The notes under the pieces are model-generated. The model saw nothing but the letters and a program-made list of their open reading frames with translations. It was not told the DNA's origin and made no database searches. Below are positions 1 to 10,616 of a DNA stretch of 64,000 nt, one piece after another. Source of the DNA: Flammulina velutipes (Eukaryota; Basidiomycota; Agaricomycetes; Agaricales; Physalacriaceae); NCBI GenBank assembly GCA_011800155.1, contig CM022368.1, positions 3,224,001 to 3,288,000 on the forward strand, read 5' to 3'. Each line of letters begins with the position of its first letter. Positions within the stretch are counted from its first letter, which is position 1. A program made the translations under genes and the position numbers.

Positions 1-144
1 TTTTGTTTGGTCGCTCACGCTCACGTGTAAAAGACAGCTCACTTCCAACATTCCTCCTTGTTCTCATACCTCGACGTTGTCCGGCACTCTTGCCTTTTCT
101 CGTTTGCACGATACCCTTCACTCTACTCGACCCTTTACGAAAAC

Positions 145-1032
145 ATGGAACAAGTCTCTGCTACTTTGCCACCACGCGCCGCCCAGAAGAGTGCAGTCAC
201 CGCTCCGCACCAGCAAACGGCGGGAAGTGTAGCTAAACGGTTCGTGTCAAGTCTAATCGCCGGGAACGCTAGACGCTGATGTGCTCTCTCTCAGACTGGG
301 CAGTGAATTAATGACTCTTATGGTGCGTCCCGCGCGCCTCGCGCCTCCAGAACCATGCTGATAAATATTACAGATGTCTGCCTCTCCCGGCATTGTTAGC
401 ACTCAACTCTCTGTCTCTTCTCTCTGCATAACTGAACATCACACAGTCCGCATTTCCCAAGAACGATGGCAACCTTTTCGACTGGACTGGCATGATTGAA
501 GGACCCGCTGGCACCGTCAGTCGAGCATATTTCCATTATCCTCGCATCGCGCTTATCCTATCCCAGATCTATGCTGGCCTTACTTTTAAAATATCTATAC
601 ACTTCCCCGCCAACTACCCATACGTGCCACCTTCCATCAAATTCGATACACCGTGCTTCCACCCTAATGTTGATATTGGTGGCGGCGCTATCTGTCTAGA
701 TATCCTACAGGTACGTACCAATCTTTTCCAGTCTACCACAACGCTCACCGGTAGTAGGACAAGTGGTCAGCTGTCTACAGTGTACAAACTATCTTGCTAT
801 CGTTACAGTCTCTTCTCGGAGGTACGTACCAATCCTCACGCCGGTCTATCCCGTCTAAAAACTTCTATAAGAACCGAACAACGCCTCGCCGCTGAATTCT
901 GAAGCAGCATCTCTCTGGACTAAGCCTGACTGTTCGCATTCCTTTCGCTGTTGTTTGGACATTGCTGATATCTCGACAGCCTTCAAGGCTCAATTGATGA
1001 AACACTATCGGGCCGCCAGTGATGCTGCATGA
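145..1032 (+). CDS. UBC11: Ubiquitin-conjugating enzyme E2 C homologue (mitotic E2)
   Basis: E2 enzyme that takes ubiquitin from E1 and, in the UBE2C/Ubc11 family, works with the anaphase-promoting complex on mitotic cyclins and securin. Eight exons join to a 177-residue protein: 145-239, 295-322, 374-394, 447-515, 567-710, 758-821, 872-931 and 980-1032. The poorly conserved N-terminal extension is followed by the family block ELMTLMMSASPGISAFP, the HPN motif (FHPNVD), the active-site cysteine in ICLDILQ, then DKWSAVYSVQTILLSLQSLL and the EPNNASPLN loop. Length and order match human UBE2C. The ATG at 145 is chosen because it gives a UBE2C-like N-terminus that splices in frame. The introns are 48-54 nt, and the two after positions 710 and 821 begin with the same 13 bases. 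Family assignment is firm; assignment to Ubc11/UBE2C rather than another E2 rests on the SxGISAFP and SLLGEPN blocks. Confidence 0.93.
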
Positions 1033-1567
1033 ATGGTGTTCGCTGGCGCTACATGCCCTTGAAACCCTGAAATGGCAGTTTGTGTACTGTTACATCATGT
1101 TCCTTCTCATACCAGATCATCGTTTGTTGTATCCCTTGCATCCTTTATGTTCAAACGTGACTTTTGGTTCATCGTCGACCTCGAAATATCTTGTTTGTGT
1201 GCTACATTGCTATCAGTTCAATCCGGAAGAGTCCAGAATCCCGATCGCTACGAACAACATTTGCAACACGCTGCGACCATAGAATTCTGGGACCCATAGT
1301 TACGTAAATCAGTAGACGTGCTTCCCTCCCATCACCGTGACATAGGTCCTTACTGAAGACAAGAGTCTTTAACGCTCGACGAAAGGACCATTGCACAACG
1401 ACCACAGCACTGGTTGCTTCTGTGAAGACCACTTTCCATTTTACTTTATAACAAGTGAGAAGACTTGGCTCAGTTTCCAACCTATCATCTAACCAACCGA
1501 CCTGCCTCTTCAGAAACTTGCTCTGCGAGCACTTCCTCGTTCGATACGCCCATTCATTTTCCTACCC
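1033..1567. other. Intergenic, no gene seen
   Basis: Downstream of UBC11 and upstream of the small unknown gene. Short open frames occur on both strands, but none shows family similarity or a convincing exon chain. It probably holds the UBC11 3' UTR and the promoter of the next gene. Confidence 0.5.
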
Positions 1568-1966
1568 ATGACTCGCCGCTCTCCCCCCAGCGCTTTGCGC
1601 CTTGTGCCCGGACCTGCGCCACCCCGGAAGTAAGTCCTCTTTTCCGACGGATGACATGGCGGAGACTAATACACGATTAGCATACCCAAGCACACCTTAC
1701 CATCTGTCCCCCGTCCGACATTCCATCCTCCCAGCATTGTAGCCAAGGAAGCGCCGCCTCGTGGAAGCTGGCGAACATTGTCCCTGTCTCTGCCGGCTTT
1801 CCTGGCTAGTTTCAAGGAAGAAAAGAGGCTGGAACCTGTGCAGAAGAGATCTGCAGCCAAAGTCCGTGGGCCTTGGGATCACTCTGGGACGATCAGTGTA
1901 TCCATTGATGTTGACGCGCTGCTTCGTCCACCGCTTCCTGTGGCTGTGGGTCCTGTAAGCAGATAG
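1568..1966 (+). CDS. Small hypothetical protein, proline-rich N-terminus
   Basis: I do not recognise this protein. An ATG at 1568 opens a proline- and arginine-rich stretch (MTRRSPPSALRLVPGPAPPR). It then meets a good GTAAGT donor near 1628 and a TTAG acceptor near 1680. The second exon stays open to the TAG at 1964-1966 and contains a lysine/arginine-rich middle (FKEEKRLEPVQKRSAAK) and the motif SGTISVSIDVDALLRPPLP. The result is about 115 residues. A further GTAAGC donor lies at about 1954, with a CAG acceptor about 60 bases later. Using it would replace the last residues with VEYKGLP and move the stop to about 2036. There is no signal peptide or membrane segment. The case rests on intron structure and codon-like composition only, so it could also be a long 5' leader of the next gene. 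Confidence 0.45.
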
Positions 1967-2224
1967 TTAGATATGTTGGAACAAGGTATAGCCTCTGTTT
2001 GGAAACTGGCAGGTGGAATACAAAGGATTGCCTTGAAATAAAAACAAGAGCGGACGCCCATATTAAGTAACGTTTGCCACGAGGCAAAAGTGATAAGCAA
2101 AGGACAACAGCTGTGGACAAGGAGCCAGCTTTTCGTTCATCAAAGCATCTTTCTCTTCACCTTTTCTTTGCAATTTTCCTTTTCGTCGTCTTCACGAGTC
2201 GTTGCCTGATACCACGCTTCCATA

Positions 2225-4005
2225 ATGACCCACTCTCCTCCAGACATCTCCTCCCTGTCGCTCAACTCTCAGCAACGTCTTCACGACACTTACGATTATG
2301 AAGGCAACAGTGGCGGCGGCAGAAGTCCTTATCATTATGCGACGTCGCCTGGTATTCCCATCCAGTCCCAGTATAATCCCCTTACGACCGGCCAGTCGCC
2401 AGGAAAGAAGCAGCCGCTTCGCGGCGGGCTTCCAACGGTACTGTCCCATCCATTAGCGCCTTGAACCATCCTAATTACAACCATCTTCAACCAGCAATGG
2501 CTAGACAACTCCTCCGATAATCGTTCGCTGTCGCCTCAGAACAACTCTGACTTTTCCTCCGCTGGCGGTTCACCACCTATGAGCCATGTCAACCCCCCTA
2601 TTGCTCCTACCACACCTATCCAAAATCAAGATGACGAGGTTATCCCTACCGCCATTGTTATCAAAAATATACCATTCAACGTCAAGCGCGAGACTCTCCT
2701 TGATATAATTGTGCGTTTTTATTCTAGGGTGGTGTCATTTTCTCATTGTCCCCACCAGGCGTCATTGTCTATTCCTACACCTTACGCCTTCAACTATCAT
2801 CTGGACCAGCAGGGCTCTTTCCGTGGCCTTGCTTTTGCTAATTTTCGCCAAGCGGCTGATGCAGACGCAGTCGTGGTTGCCCTCAACGGCTTCGACGTCC
2901 AAGGCCGCAAGCTACGCGTCGAGTACAAGAAGGTCCTCCAGGCCAGCGAGAAGGAGCGCATCGAGAGGGAAAAAGCTATTCGTCGCATGCGATCTATGCA
3001 GATTGAAAAGGATCACACCCCGGTTACGACTCCGTCGTATGAAGATTATGGGCTTCCGATCCAGTCTTCTTCTCCCTTCACTGCCCAACCCGGGCGCTCC
3101 TTCTCGTCGAGCTCTTACCAGCAACAGGACTATGGGCAGCTTGCCGTGGGCGGCATTTCCTCGTCTCCCTACAGTCACGCTTTGACGTCGGCCCCTCCTA
3201 GCATGCCCACCCAAGCCCCTCTCACGCCCAGCAGTGCATCGGATAAATCGTCCAGCAACGAACTGGATCTTAATGATCCCTCCACGCTGGAAATTTACTC
3301 TCGAATCTTGCTCTTCAAGGACGACCGCATGCGCGATGAGCTTGCTTTCTCTAGGACACTCTCCCCAAAACAGCGACGGGTAGTCCATCTCATCGCTCAG
3401 AAGCTCGGCGTCTATCACTATTCTGTTGGAGAAGGGGAGGAGCGGTATGCTGTGGTCACTAGGATTGATCCTAACCGAGTACGTGATCATCTTATGTTGT
3501 GCCAATTGAAACTGACGAACAATATCAGCAACAGACACAGCGTCAGCCACACACACTGTCTCGGGCGCCGTCTGCCTATCTGACGCCCTCTCAATCTACG
3601 ATGCCAGCTGCTGCTACCTTGCGAGTCAAGAAGTCGATGCCGGACATGAAAACACTGCATTCGCAGGCCCCACGTTTGTCATCTCGGTCCTCAAACGGGA
3701 ACATCCGTGAAGGTTACGCCACGATGGCTGCCCCCCGCCGAGCCAGTGGATTTGGTTCTCTCTTTTCCAACGGCTCGCCATTCGGCGGCAATGCTATTCC
3801 TCCTGTCCCCACTCTCCCGCCCAGTCTCCAAACGAACATGTTGAATGGAGGTGGAGGCAACAGTGGGCCGGACAGCCCGGCAGGTGTTATGCGTCAACCT
3901 CGTGGGCCAGGTGTTGGCGGGTTTGCTAGGCGCGACAGCAGAGTCGGCGAAGGACAAACCAGAGGTGGGCTCGATGCTCAAACTTACGAACCATTAGAAT
4001 TCTGA
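2225..4005 (+). CDS. RRM and R3H domain RNA-binding protein, Pin4/Cip1-like
   Basis: Likely cytoplasmic mRNA-binding regulator; budding-yeast Pin4 and fission-yeast Cip1/Cip2 act in checkpoint and stress-response mRNA control. Four exons (2225-2437, 2495-2710, 2759-3478, 3529-4005) keep frame and give 541 residues. A Ser/Gln/Pro-rich N-terminus is followed by one RRM at about residues 95-175, with RNP2 as AIVIKNIPF and RNP1 as FRGLAFANF. A Ser/Pro-rich linker leads to an R3H segment at about residues 320-380, with the defining spacing in RRVVHLIAQKLGVYHY. The C-terminus is disordered and ends in YEPLEF, as in Pin4 relatives. The ATG at 2225 is the first in frame. The family is well supported; which yeast paralogue it matches is not settled. 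Confidence 0.85.
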
Positions 4006-4535
4006 TGCGATTCGTGGTCAGTTCGTTCAGATAGTTTAACAGGCGACGATGGCAGGGGAGACTAGAGCCCAACTTCTCCTCTCGCGCCTTGTTGTCCGCT
4101 TTCCCCGGGTTAATTCTTCTATCATCTTGAACCTCATTTACTGATTCTGTACAACTCAATCCATTCATTCTCGTTATCTCTACCCTCCTTTGCTTTTTCA
4201 GTGGAACATCTATGTTTCTCTGTCTCTCTTTCATACATCGTGGAATCGTTTCGGCCGTCTCTACTTATATATTCTCTATAAATCAATGTGCTTTTGCACG
4301 TAGTACGTATCTTCACTAGTACACGAGCAGAAGCTGGCAATTGTAATATTTATGCGTCACTCTCGGAAGAGGAATAGATTTATACGACGCTGCGTAGTTA
4401 AGCAATGGAGCTGTAGAGGCGTTGACTGACAGGTAGACTTGTTAGAAATTTGAGAAAGGCACACCGGATTCCCACGCCTCGCGTCCTCTTCCCTGTTTAC
4501 CATTTCCGGTGTGCGCCAACTGAACGACGGCCATC
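4006..4535. other. Intergenic, no gene seen
   Basis: Between the RRM/R3H gene and SEC26, both on the + strand. It is AT-rich in the middle (TATATATTCTCTATAAATC near 4265) and likely carries the 3' UTR of the first gene and the promoter of the second. No open frame here has recognisable content. Confidence 0.5.
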
Positions 4536-7500
4536 ATGTCGTCGTCGACCGACTCTTCGTGCTACACCGTCGTATTCGACTCGTCAAGCGAGACACTCTC
4601 AGCTGCTGACCTCCGCAAATCTCTCGAAAAGGGCTCCGATGAAGTCAAAATCGACACGTTGCGCCGGATCGTTATTTCGACGATGAATGGCAATCCCCAT
4701 GTCCGTGTTTTCGACCAGACAGCTCTGTATATGCGCTCAATATACATTCTAGCCAACGCTTATGATGCCTATCATCCAATTCGTTATGCCTTCACGGAAC
4801 AAACAGCTCAAGAAGCTGCTGCACTTTTACTGGGAAGTATGTCCCAAGTACGACGAGCATGGAAAGCTGAAGCAGGAGATGATTCTTGTCGTGTACGTCC
4901 TGCATCCATCGCTGCGTGAATTCTGCTGAACGCTCTTAGTAACGCCATCCGAAATGACCTGGTCGGTTTCTCCTCGTCTGTAATTCGCACTTCCGAACTA
5001 ACTCGCGCTACAGCAACATCCTAACGAATACATACGTGGCGCATCCCTCCGCTTCCTTACCAAAATCGCCAAGGACTCTGAGCTCCTCGAACCCCTCATA
5101 CCGACGTGTCGCTCCTGCCTCGAGCACAGACATTCCTATGTCCGCAAAAATGCTGTTTTTGCCGTCTACTCGATCTATCGCGAACACGAGCACCTCATTC
5201 CCGATGCCGCTGAACTCATGACAACCTTCTTGGCCGCTGAAACAGATGCGACGTGCAAACGCAACGCCTTTGTTTTCCTTGCACATTGCTCTATCCCCAA
5301 GGCTGTAGATTATCTCCTCAGCGTGTACGACACCATATCGACCCTCGATGAGAGCCTGCAGATGAGCATTATTGAGGTTATACGGATGGATTGTGCGAAT
5401 GATGCGGCAAACAAGGTGCGTAACTTGGGCTACCTTTGGTTCACCGCTGAACGCGTCCTAGGCTCGGTATATTCGCTGCATCTTCGAACTCCTCAACGTT
5501 TCGTCCCATGCTGTCAAGTATGAAGCAGCGACCACACTGACAACCCTCACTCAAAATCCCGCTGCTGTCAAAGCCGCCGCGTCCTGCTTCGTCAATCTGA
5601 TCATCAAGGAATCCGACAACAACGTGAAACTTATTGTCATCGACCGTCTTGACGCATTGAGGTCGCGTCATGGCCACGTCCTTGACTCCATTATCGTCGA
5701 TGTTCTGCAGATTCTCTCCAGGTATGCCACTTCCGAATATGTGTACTAAGGTTCTGATATCGCTGTAGCACGGCCGACATGGAAGTTCGTCGCAAGGCAA
5801 TTGTTGTCATTCTCCATATGACGTCCAGTCGGAATGTCGAGGAAGTCGTCAATTTCATGAAGAAACAACTTCAGAAGACCCAAGAAGGCGATTTCGACAA
5901 GGTCAGTCCGATCTTTTCAATTCTAGTACCGCGCCTAACACATCCTTCAGGCTCCTGAATACCGCCAACTTCTCATTCAATCCATCCATATCACCGCGAT
6001 CAAATTCTCTGAAGTTGCAGCCAGCGTCGTCCATGGGCTCATGGACTTCCTCGGCGACACGAACAACCCATCGGCGCTGGACGTTGTGGCGTTTGTTCGT
6101 GAAGTAGTCGAGAAATTCCCTCGTCTGCGTTCCACCATATGCCAAAAGCTCATACAGACTCTCTCAGAGATCAAGTCGGGCAAAGTATATCGGGGCATTC
6201 TATGGATCCTTGGCGAATACGTCGAGAGCGCGGAGGACATCAAATTCGCGATGCGGGAGATCAGAAAAGTTATTGGAGAAATCCCTATCGTGTCTTCGGA
6301 GCAAAGATTGTTAGATGAGGCTGGTGGGAATGCGGACGCTGATTCGGAGGTCAAAACGGAGGCGTCTTCGCGTCCCAAGGTTTTGGCTGATGGGACGTAT
6401 GCAACGGAGACTGCTCTTACTGCAGCGTCGAGCTCACGCTTAGAGGCTATCAAGGCTGCTACCAAACCTCCTCTTCGGTGTGAGTTTTCTCGCTTTTTGA
6501 CTTGCGGAACACGACTGACTTTGATACAGCGTTGATTTTGGCCGGCGATTTCTTCACGGGTACCGTCCTCGCGGCTGCTTTGAGTAAACTCTCTATTCGC
6601 TTTAGCGAACTGATACAAGATCAGGTTGAGGCTAATGCCTTCCGTGCTGAGGTCAGAACATACTCATTGTTCAAGCGCCTTACTGACTCCTATGTTCATA
6701 GGCCATGCTCATTATGACATCCATGATTCGCGTTGGCCAAAGCAAATTTGTCACTGTACCGATTGACGAAGACTCCAGCGAACGTATCATGAACTGCATA
6801 CAGTCCCTCAGCGAGTTAAGGGCTCAGCCTGCGGTGCACGACGTCTTCATCGAAGATACCAAGAAAGCGTTCTCCAAGATGCTCACTGCGCAAGAGGTGA
6901 GATGTTACGTTCATCTTGACAATGCTTCTGTCTGAAAGAGCCTTCCAGAAACGTGCCAACGAGAAGAAGGACTCCGATAATACTCAAGAGAAGATCGTGC
7001 AAGTCGACGACTTGTTGTCCTTTAGGCAGTTCTCCAAGAAGGCTGTCGACGACCCTCTTGATGTAAGCAAAAGTTCTCTTTAATCTGAGAGAAGCCTGAT
7101 CTTTCTATCTAGGACGTCGATGATGTTGGAAGGGCCACTGGGTCTACAGAGGTGCAAGAGGACTTCTTCTCGAACCTCAGCCGTATCTCCCAGCTCACAG
7201 GTAGCCTCCTTTTCCTTCCCATCCGTCCAACTAGCTAAAGCGTTGCAGGCTTCTCCGACCCCATTTACGCAGAGGCTTATGTCAAGATGCACGGATTCGA
7301 TATTCTCTTGGATGTTTTGCTCGTCAATCAAACTGCGAACACTCTGCAGAACCTTTGCTTGGACTTTGCTACACTTGGCGACCTCAAGATCATCGAGAGG
7401 CCCTCCGTACATACCATCGCTCCCCATGGATTCCAAAGCATCAAAGCAACGATAAAGGTTGGTACAGGTTTCTCGTTCTATGAACCATGCTCAACGTAAA

Positions 7501-8120
7501 TTAGGTGTCGTCGACCGAGACAGGTGTCATCTTTGGCAGTATCTTGTGGGAAGGGCCGAATTTGTCGGAAGCTTGTGTTATCCTCAACGACATCCATATC
7601 GATATCATGGATTACATCAAGCCTGCGTACTGCAAGGAAGTGCAGGTCAGTTCTTGTTTTTCTTGCCTGGAGTCATATTACTGATTTTTGGGGCTAGTTC
7701 CGAAGCATGTGGACTGAGTTTGAGTGGGAGAACCGGGTCAACGTCAACAGCACGATAAAGTAAGATGGTTCTCTTTGGTCATGTAGAACGACGCTGACGA
7801 TGGTACACAGAGACCCACGGGAATATCTCAAATACGTGATGAAGACGACCAACATGTCTTGTTTGACACCGGAAGGCGCCCTGTCCGGTGACTGTGACTT
7901 TTTGTCGGCGAACATGTACGCTAGGAGTTTGTTCGGTGGGTTTTGTTCTCTTCATGACTTTTTTGGCGGGTTTTAAGTGTTGTTTATAGGCGAGGACGCT
8001 CTTGCGAATTTGAGTATTGAGAGGACTGAGACGGGGGTGACTGGGCATGTGCGTATTCGGAGCAAGACGCAGGGCATTGCATTGTCGCTTGGAGACCGTA
8101 TCACGATGGGCAAGCAGTGA
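4536..8120 (+). CDS. SEC26: Coatomer subunit beta (beta-COP)
   Basis: Large adaptor subunit of the COPI coat, which drives retrograde Golgi-to-ER and intra-Golgi vesicle traffic. The ATG at 4536 gives an N-terminus ([20 protein letters not shown]) that aligns with animal beta-COP. More than ten short introns are spliced out. Diagnostic blocks in order are the HEAT-repeat segments [76 protein letters not shown] and EIPIVSS. The appendage region follows, with [29 protein letters not shown] strands, [33 protein letters not shown] and a C-terminal block ending [11 protein letters not shown]. Length (about 950 residues) and domain order are normal. No lesion was seen. Confidence 0.95.
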
Positions 8121-8350
8121 ATTACTGTCATGAATAGGGCTCTGGATTCCTCTGAACCTGCCTGCTGATACGTAGGTGATCATGGTTGTCATATAGTTAG
8201 TTAAATAGAAAGCTGCAATGTCGCGAGCTCGCTTGTGAGGATGGGCTACGAGTAGGGCTTGTAATTTCTCTTATGATACCGTACATGCTTCAAAACTCGG
8301 GCGCTTTCACGCATTGTGTAACGGTGGTAGTAGTAAGTAGTACATAATAG

Positions 8351-10243
8351 TTAGCAGTCGTCGTCGTTGGTGGATCCACCTTCTGCGAGTATACATCGAT
8401 CGTCACAACGATTTTCGGCGGGATCGCATTCCTCTGCTCGCATTGATGAGCCAAAGTCCGTGAGGTAGACCTTCCCATCCTTGTCCTGCAAAGTAGTCTC
8501 GTCATTGACATAGTGGTGGTGCCATCCACGCTCATGCATCGCTCGGAGTATTTTGCGTATCTCGGCATCGATATCGTAGAACTCATCGCCTATCAATTCA
8601 CTCCACGCCTCATTTCCCTCTACCATACTTTCTACGGTTGGCCCAACGTTGGCTGTAATTGCCACGTAGAACGGGTACGCAGTTCCGTGGGCGGAGGGGT
8701 CGGCGACGGTGACTTCCAGCGATCCATAGAGGGTAGGTATGCCCTCTATACCCTGTAATTCACGTTGAACTTGCAGTGCCTTAGAGCTAACAATTTTGGC
8801 TGTGGCGAATGTGTTCTCCCACGTTTTGGGAAGATTCAGATCGATGCGCACAATATTTGGGAATGATCTTAGGGCAGTGGTTGAAAGATCGCTGTGTACG
8901 TTGGTGAGTAAGACGACGAGGAGAGTAAGCTGGGAAACGTACGGTAACTCTGACTCTTCTGTCCAATGCCCGTAGACGTTTACTCCGCCCAATACAACTC
9001 GAGTCAAGGGCAACTTTTGGACAGCACGAACAGTTTTGGAGACAAGGTGTGAGGCCCAAGTGTCCAGATGGCCTATAGGAATAGAATGAGGTCGATGAGC
9101 CTTTTCGAGAAATGCGTCAAATTTTGGAGGAGGTGTGAGGATGGCCATTGCGAGTGTTTCTGCAGTAAATTCTGCTAGCGATACCGACGTCGAATCATGG
9201 AGCAACGCAGCTATTCTTTCGGGATTGGACGACCTCCAGCCCGATAGGTAAAGGTAGCCATTCCGGCTATATCCAACCGTATATAGCGCAGGGTGTCCTA
9301 TCCAAATAACAACATTGTCAGATACACTGGAGAAGTACGCCTACAAACGTGTTAATGAAGAAAATCTAGATAAAGGTTGGAAGAGGTACTTCTTTGAGCA
9401 GGTTGGGAATGGCGAAATCGGTGGTCTCGATTAACTTCCCCTTTCCTTGCTTCGTCTTCTCAAGTTCGATGGACTTGACGAGCTCAATCATCGTCGGGAG
9501 CTCCCATATTTGCCGAAGCTCAATAGGCTCATTATGATCAAAGGTGAGCCGGAGGACGCGCGTTGCAAAACCAGCATCCAAGGCCAAGAGAGGTTTCCGG
9601 GTGGGATAGCGCTCTAGCGCGGCTTTGAGGAAACCACGCTGTCCTGGCAAGCGCCAGCGTGAGGAATGATGGATATTCGAGGAGGGGGCAATCTCAAACG
9701 TCATCCATTCCGTGATGCTGAACATCTGCCGGACATTCTCTAGTGCATGATCATGTTTCAGGAAGAGTCACCACAAAACAGACACATACCTCGAGATCTG
9801 ACCAAGTAGCTGTAAGAGTAGGATGGCCAGAGATTTGGGTCGAAGTCGGGTACATTTTCTCCGAAGGAAGGACCAGAAGAGGGGTCGTTGAAGACATGGT
9901 CAAGCGCCGCGTCGAGCCAATTTTCGTCGAAAACGAGTCCTTTAGGAGTCTTGTCAGACGGGATCATGACTTCCGGATTGATATCTAGATTAGGGTGGTT
10001 GTAACTTGGTGGCGTCTCTGGTATGGACAGACAGGGAATGAGCCTATCCATGGCTCGCAAAGCCTTGCGCGTGGGCAAGTTTTTGAGGTCAGTCGTAGGA
10101 ACACCAAGGACGCTGTCCTTGGATGTCGTATCGGCGTCTACGCCATGGCCCCAAAACGTTGTCGCAGTCACAGAAGTATTCAGTAAACGAGCCTGGCAGA
10201 AAAGGGGGCGCGCTGAGCGCAATTTGAAAGATGATAGCAGCAT
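8351..10243 (-). CDS. Kinase-like (probable pseudokinase) protein, copy A
   Basis: Unknown function. Four exons (10243-9790, 9739-9390, 9340-8943, 8891-8351) give 580 residues. The ATG at 10243 (MLLSSF) is preferred because the matching codon starts copy B, while homology upstream of it fades. The N-terminus is basic and could be a mitochondrial presequence (about residues 1-28), but this is only a guess. About 350 residues follow with no domain I recognise. The C-terminal 200 residues resemble the lower lobe of a protein kinase: YPFYVAITANVGPTV, ILRAMHERGWHHHYVND, then DKDGKVYLTDFG. The DFG-like motif is present. The HRD/HGD aspartate and the catalytic-loop asparagine are not in place (HHHYVND instead), so phosphotransfer is doubtful. 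It lies tail-to-tail with SEC26. Confidence 0.75.
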
Positions 10244-10616
10244 ACCAGAAGGTGCACAGCCACATTCTGTTGCTGCAATTCTGGGCAGATGGACAGGAGA
10301 GCTGTTTCGGCGTAATTTGTGAATATAGCGACGCAACTTTCTTTAGGTAGTAGATAGATACATGGGTAGCAAACTTGATGAGTTGAGGGAAATTGAGGAA
10401 TATCCAAATTCCCACGCCATGCTCCCCAAACTTCTGAGAATGTTGTGCTATACCGTCTGACATAGTCGGTCAGATAGAAAGCTGCCTCGATATAGCGAAA
10501 TCACTAGAGATGATGGACTCCGCCTGTATATCTCTTAAGCTCTGGGCTTTTCACGCATTGGCACTGTGCAAATTCGTAGTGATACATAGTACAGTTATTG
10601 ACAAAAAGTAACTACT
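10244..10616. other. Spacer between kinase-like copies
   Basis: Contains the promoter region of copy A and, from about 10465, the duplicated left edge of the repeat unit (AGATAGAAAGCTGC), which is the 3' flank of copy B. No separate gene. Confidence 0.6.

Noticed and set aside
3000..3556. Long minus-strand open frame opposite the RRM/R3H gene
   Set aside because: Antisense shadow; the plus strand has RNP motifs, the R3H motif and consistent introns.
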